Shown here piece after piece: positions 34,496-43,600 of a DNA stretch of 64,000 bases. A program made the position numbers and the translations under genes. Every line of letters begins with the position of its first letter. Position 1 is the first letter of the stretch. The stretch covers positions 310,001-374,000 of the forward strand of contig NZ_KB905818.1 in NCBI RefSeq assembly GCF_000381025.1, in the 5' to 3' direction. The notes below the pieces were generated by a model, which did not search any database, was not told the DNA's origin, and saw only the letters and a program-made list of their open reading frames with translations. The DNA is from Streptomyces sulphureus DSM 40104. Its GTDB lineage: Bacteria; Actinomycetota; Actinomycetes; Streptomycetales; Streptomycetaceae.

Positions 34496-35644
34496 TCAGG
34501 CCAGCCGCGCCAGCGACAGCCGGTCGATGGGGACATCGGTACGCCCGGTGAGGAGCAGGTCCACCGCGGACCTGGCGAACACCGGCGCCAGCTTGAAGCC
34601 GTGTCCGGAGAACCCGCCCATGATCAGGACGTTGGGCCGCTCTGGGTCGCGGCCGATGATGCCGTGGTTGTCCGCGGTGTAGCCCTCCATGAAGGTGCGC
34701 ACCAGGGCCGGCCGCGCCGGCAGGCCGTCCAGGCACCGCGACACCGCAGCGGAAACCCGCGAGACGTATTCCGGCTCCACCACTGGGTCGAGCCGGTCGG
34801 GGTCGTCCACAGCGGACTTCGGCACATGCAGGTTGATCTTGACGCCGCAACCGACGTCGGGGAAGAAGGAGAGGGCGTTCTCCCCGCCGCTGCGCCGGAT
34901 GCCCACGGGGAAGTTCTCCGGGGCCCAACGCGGTCCGGCCTCGAACCAACTCAGTACGGCGCGGCGGACGTCGACCTCGCGCGCCAGACTCGGCACGCTC
35001 CGCGTGATCCAGGGACCGGTGCACACCACCGCTTGGTCGTACTTCTCGACCCTGACCTCGGTCTCGTCGCCCCTGCGGTAGTGGACGGCCACACCGGTGC
35101 CGGTTTCGACGACGTCGGTCACGGTGTGGCCGGTATGGATCGCCGCCCCGGCTTTCCGGGCGAGCAGGGCGGTCTCGGTCACCGCGCGGCGCGGGTGCAG
35201 CAGCCCGCCCTGCCGGTCGAGCAGCACCAAGTCGTCGTCGAAGAGCCGGTGTTGCGGAAAGCGCCGCGCCGCCTCACGCCGGTCGAGTCGCTCGACGTCG
35301 AGTCCCCACTCCTCGGAGACGTCGAGGACGGTGCGTACGTCGGGGTCCTGGGCCGACCCGATGGTCAGCGCCCCGCACGGATCGAGCAGCCGCACACCGG
35401 CCTGTTCGCCGAGCCGGTCCCACGCGCGCCGTGCTTCGTGCAGCAACGGCACATAGCTGCCGCCCTCCTTGTAGGCGACGCGGAAGATTCGGGTCTCTCC
35501 ACCCGCGGCGCCCCGTTCGTGGCCGATGTCGAACTGCTCGAACCCGCTGGCGGGTACGCCGGCGGCGGCGAGCGTATGCAGGACCTGGCTGCCCATCGTG
35601 CCCACGCCGATGACGGCGACGCTCGGTTGCTGGCGTGGCTTCAT
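34496..35644 (-). CDS. FAD-dependent amine oxidase (sarcosine / N-methyl-amino-acid oxidase-like)
   Basis: 382 residues of the monomeric sarcosine oxidase/SolA group: dinucleotide loop VIGVGTMGSQVLHTLAAAG, ERGAAGGETRIFRVAYKEG, and the C-terminal GFSGHGFKLAPVF. In the segment that carries the flavin-linking Cys of MSOX (C-x-Y-T-x-T-P-D) this protein reads EGYTADNHG without Cys, so FAD is probably not covalently held. ATG 35644 has GGAGA upstream. First gene of the hyu operon, divergent from an RpiR-type regulator. It could oxidise sarcosine or another N-methyl amine to the aldehyde and amine. Confidence 0.88.
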   Translation of the reverse strand: MKPRQQPSVAVIGVGTMGSQVLHTLAAAGVPASGFEQFDIGHERGAAGGETRIFRVAYKEGGSYVPLLHEARRAWDRLGEQAGVRLLDPCGALTIGSAQDPDVRTVLDVSEEWGLDVERLDRREAARRFPQHRLFDDDLVLLDRQGGLLHPRRAVTETALLARKAGAAIHTGHTVTDVVETGTGVAVHYRRGDETEVRVEKYDQAVVCTGPWITRSVPSLAREVDVRRAVLSWFEAGPRWAPENFPVGIRRSGGENALSFFPDVGCGVKINLHVPKSAVDDPDRLDPVVEPEYVSRVSAAVSRCLDGLPARPALVRTFMEGYTADNHGIIGRDPERPNVLIMGGFSGHGFKLAPVFARSAVDLLLTGRTDVPIDRLSLARLA

Positions 35645-35710
35645 CACTGTCTCCGCAGAGGTCGGGAGCCGTTTGACGCGAAGGAACGTAGCATTCACGA
35701 CGGGGACGAA

Positions 35711-35736
35711 CAATGGATGTAGCAAACACTTCATTG
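35711..35736. promoter_or_regulatory. Imperfect inverted repeat CAATG...CATTG in divergent promoter
   Basis: A 26-bp element with outer arms CAATG and CATTG and a locally AT-rich centre (GATGTAGCAAACACTT) lies between the oxidase operon and the RpiR-type gene, 20 bp upstream of the latter's ATG. It is the best candidate for the RpiR-type operator, but the symmetry is imperfect. Confidence 0.45.
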
Positions 35737-35755
35737 CCGGGGGGACGGGGAGACA

Positions 35756-36658
35756 ATGGCCGGCGTGAACTCTTCAGCCGGCGAGACCCTGGGCCACCGC
35801 ATCCGCACCCGCTCCGCGACGCTCTCCGCCGGGGAGCGGGCGGTCGCCCACTACCTGCAACGACATCCCGAGGAAACGGCCATCTCCTCGGCCGCGAAGC
35901 TCGGCGACGCCACCGGGACCAGCGATGCCACGGTGATCCGCACGGCCCGCAAGCTCGGCTTCGAGGGGCTCAACGACCTCAAGCACAGCCTGGTCGAGCA
36001 CCTGGCCCGCCGCCGCGACCCCGCCCAGGTCCTGGACGACCGGGTGCAGCGGCTCCGCCCGGCCCAACACGGCGTCCTCCAACCGGTGATCGACGCCGGG
36101 CTCGCGCTCCTCGGCGAGGTGCCCGCCCTCGTCGAGAGCGACGAGTGGAGCCGCACGGTGGCAACGATCAACGAGGCCGAGCATGTGTGGGTGTACGGCA
36201 TCGGCCCCGGCGCCTCCGTCGCCGAGCACCTCGCGTTGAGCCTGCGGCGTGTGGGGAAGGAGGCCGACTCCTGGACGGCGACCGGCTTCGGGCTCGCCGA
36301 CGACCTTCTGCGGCTGCGGCCCGCCCATGCGGTGGTGGCCGTCGCTCCGTTGCGGGTGTTCCGCGAGATCGGCATCCTCCTCGACCACGCCCATCGCGTC
36401 GGCGCAACTAGCATCCTGCTGACGGAAGCCACCGACGAAGGCAGGGGAACCCGGGCGGACGTCCTGCTGCCGTTGCCCGACTCGACCGACGGCGCCGCGA
36501 ACGAGCTCATCGCGCCGCTGACGATCCTGCACGCCCTCGTGCTGGAGTTGGTCGCGGCACAGCGTTCTTCCGCCGTCGACCACTACCAGCAACTCAACGC
36601 GCTGCGTACCGAGATCGCGGGCACCGAACTCGACGTGAGCCAGCTACCGGAGCTGTGA
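35756..36658 (+). CDS. MurR/RpiR family transcriptional regulator
   Basis: 300 residues: an N-terminal RpiR helix-turn-helix (LSAGERAVAHYLQRHPEE, SDATVIRTARKLGFEGLNDLK) and a C-terminal SIS sugar-phosphate/isomerase fold (VWVYGIGPGASVAEHLALSL). Members usually sense a small pathway metabolite. Divergent placement from the oxidase-hyuA-hyuB-MFS operon points to control of that operon, although SIS domains usually bind phosphosugars, so the effector is unclear. Confidence 0.88.
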   Translation: MAGVNSSAGETLGHRIRTRSATLSAGERAVAHYLQRHPEETAISSAAKLGDATGTSDATVIRTARKLGFEGLNDLKHSLVEHLARRRDPAQVLDDRVQRLRPAQHGVLQPVIDAGLALLGEVPALVESDEWSRTVATINEAEHVWVYGIGPGASVAEHLALSLRRVGKEADSWTATGFGLADDLLRLRPAHAVVAVAPLRVFREIGILLDHAHRVGATSILLTEATDEGRGTRADVLLPLPDSTDGAANELIAPLTILHALVLELVAAQRSSAVDHYQQLNALRTEIAGTELDVSQLPEL

Positions 36659-37510
36659 GCCACGCGTCCGCAGCCGGATGCCGCGAGCCGTAGCGGCGGG
36701 CTGCTCCGGTGGGTTGGGCGGACGGCTGCGTCAGCGAACTTGCTGGAAGCGGTGGTCGAGGCCGGACCGCAGCCGTTGGGTGTTGTGCCAGCCCGTCGTG
36801 GGGGTTGGCGGACGCCGGTGCACCGCCGTGTGCACGAGGGCTGCGGTGCGGGCGGCGTCGGCACGGCTCCTCAACGCGGGCGGAGTGCGGGCGGGTTGGT
36901 CGACGCCGTCGGGTTCACCCATCGAGTTCCGCCCGGGTCCAGCCGGTCGGTGGCGGCGATTCCGGCAGGCGCTCGTCCGCGTCCCGTTCTCCGTCGCCCC
37001 GAGGCGCCGACGGTCGGCCGAGCTCTACGGCGACAAGCCAGGACCATTCGCCGTGGTGGCGCCGGCTGTCCGTGCGCTGCGTCCCCCCTCGCACCGCGCG
37101 CGACGGCCCCAACGCCTGCACCCCGTCGCCGGTGGAGTGCGGGTGCCGGGGTGCCGCCGTCCCCACCGCCCGTTACGCACGCGAGCTTTCACTGCCGCCG
37201 CAGCAACCACCGTGTGCCCCGACCGACTCCGCGAACGCGACGACGTCCCAGGACAGCCGACCGCCGCCGCTCGGACCGGCACCAACACCGCATCCCGTCC
37301 TGAAGGGCACGAACACGGACCTGCCACGCCGATGTCTCCACCCGTTCGGGTGCGCGTGCGTCGGGTGAGACCAAACCCCGGCGCTCGAAGCTTCGTTGGC
37401 TCCGCCCCGCTCCTGTCGGTATCCGCCGCCCCAGGCAGACTGGACGCCGTCCGACCACCAGCGACGCCGGCCGAGTGCCCGGCCGGCCCGTGCGACCGGA
37501 AAGGCCGTCC
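36659..37510. other. 852-bp region without a supported gene
   Basis: Several overlapping frames are open on both strands, but none has a ribosome site, a family resemblance or consistent domain content. It separates the RpiR-type gene from the carbohydrate kinase. It could hold degraded coding DNA or a non-coding RNA, but nothing specific is visible. Confidence 0.4.
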
Positions 37511-38512
37511 ATGACGAGTACGCCGCGCCCCGGGGCCCCGGCACCCACGCATGCTGCCGCACCGCCCGTCGCCGTCCTCGGCGAGTGCGTTGCCGACGCG
37601 TTCACCGAAGGGGGCGAGGACGCCACGAGCGGGCTGCCCACGCTCGGCCTGAGCGTGTTCCCCGGCGGAGGGCCCGCCAACACGGCCGTGGCGCTCGCCC
37701 GGCTCGGCACCCCGACGCGGTTCCTGGGGCGGCTCTCCTCCGACGTCTTCGGGCGGCTCTTCCGCGAGCGCTTCGCCAAGTCGGGCGTCGACCTCTCCCG
37801 GGCCGTCGACGCCGCCGAGCCGAGCACGCTCGCGATCGCGACCGTCGGCGACGGAGGCAGCGCCGAGTACGCGTTCCACGCCGAGGGCGCGGCCGACTTC
37901 GGATGGACGGCGGCCGAACTCGCCGACTCCGCGGCGGGTCCGCTGAGTTGCCTGCACACCGGCTCCCTCGCGCTGGCGCGGCAGCCTGGGGGAGCGGCGA
38001 TCGAGGGGCTCCTCGCCGGCGTCAGGGAGCGGGCGACCGTCTCGATCGACCCCAACGTCCGGCCGCTCCTCGTGGAACCCGCCGTCTACCGGGAGCGGTT
38101 GGCGCAGTGGTGCGAGTACGCCGACATTTTCCGCCTCTCCGACGACGACCTCGCCCACCTGCTCCCCGGCGCCCCGCCGGAGCGCGCAGCCGACGAACTC
38201 CACGCCGCCGGCGTCCCGCTCGTCGTCGTGACCCTCGGCGCACGCGGCGTCCTCGCCTCGCTCGACGGCTCCCGGCTGCGCGTGGCCGCCCCCGAGACGG
38301 ATGTGGTCGACACCGTCGGCGCCGGTGACTCCTTCATGGCCGGCATGCTCCACGCGCTGCACGCGGCAGGCGCGTTGGGAGGGCGCCTCGACGCGCTGGG
38401 GACCGAACCGCTCGGCTCGGCGCTGGAGTACGGCGTCCGCGTCTCGGCGGCGGTCTGCGAGGTCCGGGGCGCCAACCCGCCCTGGGGGAGGGAGCTCGGC
38501 GTACGCGGTTGA
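37511..38512 (+). CDS. PfkB family carbohydrate kinase
   Basis: 333 residues of the PfkB/ribokinase group: FPGGGPANTAVALARLG near residue 55, the SIDPNVRP strand, and the C-terminal catalytic signature VVDTVGAGDSFMAGML near residue 265 with the base Asp. It phosphorylates a sugar, most like fructokinases by overall pattern. ATG 37511 has GGAAAGG about 9 nt upstream; a frame beginning at 37475 has no ribosome site. A strong hairpin follows the stop, so it is monocistronic and separate from the PKS cluster. Confidence 0.9.
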   Translation: MTSTPRPGAPAPTHAAAPPVAVLGECVADAFTEGGEDATSGLPTLGLSVFPGGGPANTAVALARLGTPTRFLGRLSSDVFGRLFRERFAKSGVDLSRAVDAAEPSTLAIATVGDGGSAEYAFHAEGAADFGWTAAELADSAAGPLSCLHTGSLALARQPGGAAIEGLLAGVRERATVSIDPNVRPLLVEPAVYRERLAQWCEYADIFRLSDDDLAHLLPGAPPERAADELHAAGVPLVVVTLGARGVLASLDGSRLRVAAPETDVVDTVGAGDSFMAGMLHALHAAGALGGRLDALGTEPLGSALEYGVRVSAAVCEVRGANPPWGRELGVRG

Positions 38513-38529
38513 GCGACCCCGCAAGGCCT

Positions 38530-38567
38530 GGGCGCGGGCACGGCACCGACGAGCCGTGCCCGCGCCC
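38530..38567. terminator. Hairpin terminator after the PfkB kinase
   Basis: A perfect 15-bp GC stem (38530-38544 with 38553-38567) with an 8-nt loop, 17 bp after the kinase stop. There is no U-run, as usual here. It isolates the kinase from the polyketide cluster downstream. Confidence 0.8.
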
Positions 38568-38903
38568 CGCGTGCGCCGCCCCGGCGTGCGCCGCCTCGCG
38601 CGCTGTACGGGAGAGCGCCGCCCGCGCGCGAACCCGTTCCGCACGTAGGCGATTCGGCGCGCGCGGCGGCGCTCCCTGCCGCGCCCGGCGCCCTCTTTTC
38701 GTCTCCCGCGCCCCGATGCTCCGTCCCTCGGACGGGTAACACACCGCCCCCATGCGCTTCACCCGCCGCTCCGCGGGACATCTCTCCACGCGATCAGGAA
38801 CGGCGGCGCCACATCTCAATTACAGTATGTGCGCTGTCCGTTGCTCAGGGTGAGTATCGGTCGAAGGCCGCCCTGTGCGGACGACGTGTGGGAGGAGCGT
38901 TCT
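38568..38903. other. Promoter region upstream of the polyketide cluster
   Basis: 336 bp without a gene. The last 90 bp are less GC-rich, including CAATTACAGTATGTG near 38817-38831, and probably hold the promoter of the ligase-PKS operon. I could not fix -35 and -10 boxes. Confidence 0.4.
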
Positions 38904-40580
38904 ATGGAAGCCAGCCGGGGCCCGACGGAGTACCGCGCGAGAGGGTGGTGGCGCGACGAGCGCCTCGACGACCTCGTGCTGCGCCACGCCTCCGAGTCGC
39001 CCGGGCGCCCCGCCGTGCTCGGCCCGCAGCCCCTGACCCACGCCCGACTCGCCGCCGCCGTCGACGCGGTCGCGGCGCGCCTCCAGGAGCTCGGCGTCCG
39101 GGCGCCGAGCCCCGTCCTCGTCCAACTGCCCAACAGCGTCGGCATGCTCGTCCTCACGCTCGCGCTGATCCGCGCCGGCTGCCCGCCGATCCTCGCCCAC
39201 CCGTCGCTCCGCTCCCACGAACTCGACCCGGTCGTCGCCGACTTGGCCCCCGCCGCGATGGCCGTCCCCGCAGCCGGCGAGGTCTTCGACCACCCCGCGA
39301 TGGCCCGCGGCCTCCAGGAGCGGCACCCCGGCCTCCGCACCCTCCTCGTCGACGGAGCGGCGTGCGCGGCGGACGAGGTCGCGCTCGGCGGCCTCCTCGC
39401 CTCAAGCGCGGCCCCCGAGCGCCGCGTCCACGCCGCCGATCCGTCCGAGACGGCCCTGTACTTCCTCTCCAGCGGAACGACCGGCCCGCCCAAGCCGATC
39501 CCGCGGAGCCACGAGGCGCTCGGCTCCGTGGTCCGCAACGCCGCGGCCGTCTCCGGGCTCGGCCCCGACAGCGTCTACCTCGCGGCGCTGCCCGTCACGC
39601 ACAGCTTCACCTGCGCACACCCGGGCGTCCTCGGCGCGCTGGCGAGCGGAGGTGCGGTCGTCCTCGCCGAGTCGGCCGACATCGAGCACCTCGTCGAACT
39701 CGTCGAGGAGGCAGGGGTGACGCACACGGCCCTCGTGCCGCCGCTCGTCGCGCAGTTGCTGGCGCATGCGCCGCCCGCAGGGCCGGGAGGCGCCCGCGTG
39801 CTCCAGGTCGGGGGCGCCCGCCTCGACGCGGAGACGGCCCGGCGGGTCCCCGCCGAGATCGGCTGGCGCCTCCAGCAGGTGTACGGCATGAGCGAGGGCC
39901 TGCTCTCCTTCACGCGCCTCGACGACCCGCAGGAGGTGGTCGCCGGCACGCAGGGCAGGCCGGTTGCCCCCGGGGACGAGATCCTCGTCGTGGGCGAGGA
40001 CGGCCGCCCCGTCGACCCGGGCGAGCAGGGCGAGTTGTGGACGCGCGGCCCCAGCACCGTGACCGCCTACGCGGGCAGGGCAGCGGCCGAGGCGGGGCGC
40101 TTCGGTCCCGAGGGCCACTACCGCACGGGCGACCTCGTACGCGTCGGCGAGGACGGCAACATCGTCGTGACGGGGCGGCTCAAGGACGTGGTCAACCGGG
40201 CGGGCGAGAAGGTGCCGGCCGACGACGTGGAGGCCGTCGCCGCGCGTCATCCGGGGGTGCGCGAGGTCGCCGTCGTCGGCTTTCCGCACCCGCTGTACGG
40301 GGAGGGCGTATCCGCCTTCGTCGTCCCCGAGGAGGCGGGGGAGGAGCGGCTGACGCTGCGCCGCCTGCGCAGGTTCCTCGGTGAAGAGGGCCTCGCCGCC
40401 TACAAGTTCCCCGACCGCCTCGTCCTCGTGGAGGCGCTGCCCCGCATCGGGATCGGCAAGGTCGACAAGGCCGCGCTCAGACGCGCCGCCGAGCAGGAAG
40501 CCCCGCGCTTTCCCGCCCCTTCGGGCGAAGCGCGCCCCTCCGATTCCACCGCATCGGAGGGGGCGGCGGCCGGCACCTGA
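38904..40580 (+). CDS. DhbE/EntE-like acid-AMP ligase (stand-alone adenylation enzyme)
   Basis: 558 residues of the ANL superfamily. The core motif LYFLSSGTTGPPKPIPRSHE (about 190-210) and the ALPVTHSFTCAHPGVLG acid-binding stretch, then QVYGMSEGLLSF, YRTGDLVRVGEDGNIVVTGRLKD and the C-terminal catalytic lysine in GKVDKAALRR, resemble 2,3-dihydroxybenzoate/salicylate-AMP ligases. In DhbE the acid pocket has HNY, with Asn contacting the 2-hydroxyl. Here it is HSF, so a different aryl or alkyl acid is likely. ATG 38904 has GGAGGAG 6 nt upstream. It precedes the PKS by 105 bp and probably activates its starter. Confidence 0.85.
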   Translation: MEASRGPTEYRARGWWRDERLDDLVLRHASESPGRPAVLGPQPLTHARLAAAVDAVAARLQELGVRAPSPVLVQLPNSVGMLVLTLALIRAGCPPILAHPSLRSHELDPVVADLAPAAMAVPAAGEVFDHPAMARGLQERHPGLRTLLVDGAACAADEVALGGLLASSAAPERRVHAADPSETALYFLSSGTTGPPKPIPRSHEALGSVVRNAAAVSGLGPDSVYLAALPVTHSFTCAHPGVLGALASGGAVVLAESADIEHLVELVEEAGVTHTALVPPLVAQLLAHAPPAGPGGARVLQVGGARLDAETARRVPAEIGWRLQQVYGMSEGLLSFTRLDDPQEVVAGTQGRPVAPGDEILVVGEDGRPVDPGEQGELWTRGPSTVTAYAGRAAAEAGRFGPEGHYRTGDLVRVGEDGNIVVTGRLKDVVNRAGEKVPADDVEAVAARHPGVREVAVVGFPHPLYGEGVSAFVVPEEAGEERLTLRRLRRFLGEEGLAAYKFPDRLVLVEALPRIGIGKVDKAALRRAAEQEAPRFPAPSGEARPSDSTASEGAAAGT

Positions 40581-40685
40581 CCGCCCGCGCCCCCGCGTGC
40601 CGGCCGTCCCGCGACGGCCGCGCCCCACCCGTGCCGCGCGCCGGCCGAACGACCGTGCGCGCAACGCCGAACCGAGAGAGTAGAC

Positions 40686-43600
40686 ATGAACGAGCGGTCA
40701 CCCGCGCACCACGAACCCGTCGCGATCATCGGGGCCGCCTGCCGGCTGCCCGGCGGGGTCGACGGGCTCGACGCACTCTGGCGCGTCCTGAGCGAAGGAC
40801 GCGACCTCATCACCGAGGCGCCCGGAGAGCGGTTCGACAAGCGGTGGTTCGAGTCCGCCGACCCACGGCGGCCGGGAAAGAGCTACACGTTCGCCGGCGG
40901 GTTCCTCGACGGCGCCGAGGAGTGGGACCCGGGGTTCTTCGGCATCTCGCCGCGGGAGGCGGCGAGGATCGACCCGCAGCAGCGGATGGCCCTGGAGATG
41001 GCGGTCGAGGTCTTCGACGACGCGGGCGTCGACCCGGCGCTGCTCCGCGGCTCCGACACGGCCGTGCAACTCGGCGTCTACGCACACGCGTTCGGCGGGC
41101 TCCAGGCGCGCGACGTGACCTCCGTCGACTCCCCGAGCGCCATGGGCAGCGCGGGCACGGCCGTCGCCAACCGCGTCTCCTACCACTTCGACCTGCGCGG
41201 GCCCAGCCTCACGGTCGACACCGCCTGCTCCTCGTCGCTCATCACCGTCCACCAGGCGTGCGGGCAGTTGCTCAGCGGCGAGTGCGGCCTGGCGCTCGCG
41301 GGCGGCGTCAACTTCCTTCTCGACCCGTACGAGTTCGTCATGGCGGCCAGGGCGCAGATGCTCTCGCCGACGGGCCGCAGCCGCGCCTTCTCCGCCGACG
41401 CCGACGGGTTCGTGCGCGCGGAGGGCGGCGGCCTCGTGCTGCTGAAACGTCTCTCGGACGCGCTCGCGGACGGCGACCGCATCCACGCCGTCGTCCTCGC
41501 CAGCGCCACCAACTGCGACGGCCGCACCTCAGGACTCGCCCACCCCAGCGTCGAGGCCCAGCACGACCTGCTGCGGGCCGTCTACGCGCAGGCAGGCGCC
41601 GAACCCCGGGACCTCGCCTACCTCGAAGCGCACGGGACGGGCACCCTCGCAGGGGACTTGACCGAGTGCACCGCGATCGGCCGCGCACTCGGGGCGTACC
41701 GCAACGGCACCCCGCTCCCCGTCGGCTCGGTCAAGACCAACGTCGGCCACCTGGAGGCGGCAGCGGGCGTCACCGGGCTCCTGAAAGCGCTCGCCGTCCT
41801 CCGCAACGGGCAGATCCCCCCGTCGCTCCACTGCGAGAACCTCAACCCCGAGATCGACTTCGAGGGGCTCGGCGTCGCACCCGTCCGCACCACCCGTCCG
41901 CTGGACACCTCGGGACGCGGACTCGTCGGCGTCAACTCCTTCGGCGCAGGCGGCGCCAACGCGCACCTCGTGCTCGCACCGCCCGGGCAGGACACCACCG
42001 AGTCCCCGCGGGCCGCCCGGCCCGAGCGGCTCCCGCTCGTCGTCTCGGGCCACACGGAGGCAGCCGCCCGCGCAGCCGCGACCGCGCACGCCGCACGCCT
42101 CCGCGCCGCCGACCCGGCCGAGTTCTACGACCTCGCCTCGACCGCCTGCACCCGCAGGGGCCACCACGGCTACCGCACCGCCGTCCTCGCCGCCACGCCC
42201 GAGGAGGCCGCCGCCCGACTGGACGCGCTCGCCGCGCCTGACGGACCGGCGGACGCCCTGCGCACCGCGGTCGGCAACGGCAGCACCGCCTTCGTCTTCT
42301 CGGGCAACGGCTCACAGTGGGCCCGCATGGGCGCCGACCTCCTCGACGGGTCGCCGGCCTTCCGCAGCGAAGTCGAGCGCGTCGACGACGCGCTCCACGC
42401 CTACGCGGGCTGGTCGGTGGTGGAGGAGCTGCGCGCGCCGACCGAGCGCTCGCGGCTCGCACGGACCGAGTACGCGCAGCCGGCGCTCTTCGCCGTACAG
42501 GCGGGGCTCGTCGCGGAGTTGGCCGCGCGGGGCGTGCACCCCTCGGCCGCCGCCGGGCACAGCGTCGGGGAGGTCGCGGCGTACTACACGGCGGGCGCGC
42601 TCGACCTCGCGTCCGCGGTGCGCGTCGTCGTGGAGCGTAGCAGGGCACAGGGCGAGACGGCGGGCACGGGGAGGATGGCCGCCGTCGGACTCTCGCCCGC
42701 CCGCGCGGAGAAGGAACTCGCCGCCTTCCGCGGACGGTTGGAGATCGCCGGCATCAACGACGAGGAGAACGTCAACGTCGCGGGCGCCGCCGCGGCCCTC
42801 CGCGAACTGGGCGAGCGCCTCGCGCTCGAAGGCGTCTTCTTCCGCGAACTCGACCTGGACTACGCCTTCCACAGCAGCGCGATGGACCCCGTCGAGGAGC
42901 CGCTCCTCCGGGCGCTCGACGGCCTCTCCTCCACGCCGCCGCGCATCCCCGTCTACTCCACGGTCACCGGTGCCGCCGTCGGCGAGGAGCAGCTCGACGC
43001 CGCCTACTGGTGGCGGAACGTCCGCGAGCCCGTCCTCTTCGCGCAGGCGGTGCGGGCGCTCTCGGCCGCGGGGCACGACGTGTTCGTCGAGGTCGCACCG
43101 CACCCGGTGCTCCGCGGCTACCTGAAGCGTGCCTCGGGGGCGAGGCGGCGCCGTACGGCAGTCGTCCCGACGCTCCTCCGCCCGTCCGAGACCGTGCGGA
43201 CCGGCGGCCGGGACCAGGTGGACGCGGCCACCTGCGCCGTCCTCGCCGCCGGCGCCCGCGTGGAGTGGTCCGCCTTCTTCCCGCACCGGGGGCGCGTGGC
43301 CGAACTCCCGCGCCACCCCTGGCAGCGTGAGCGCCACTGGAACGGGACGGGTGAGTGCTGGGCGCCGCTCTCCGGCGTCGGCCTCGGGGTGTACGAGCAC
43401 CCGCTCCTCGGGGTGCGCGCCCCCGTGCTCGAACCCTCCTGGCACGGCGGCGTCGAACCGGCGCGGCTGCCCTGGCTCGGCGACCACCGGGTCTCGGGCG
43501 CCGTCGTGATGCCGGCCGCCGCCTTCGCCGAGATGGCGCTCGCCGCCGGACGGGAGGCGCTCGGCGGCCCGGCGGAGGTGTGCGACCTCGACATCCGCCG

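Noticed and set aside
36731..36922. Minus-strand frame containing WHNTQRLRSGLDHRF, vaguely like the end of an IS3-type transposase
   Set aside because: Only one short phrase is similar. There are no DDE residues, no terminal repeats and no ribosome site.
37475..37510. Upstream start for the PfkB kinase
   Set aside because: No ribosome site precedes it; ATG 37511 has GGAAAGG and gives the usual N-terminal length.
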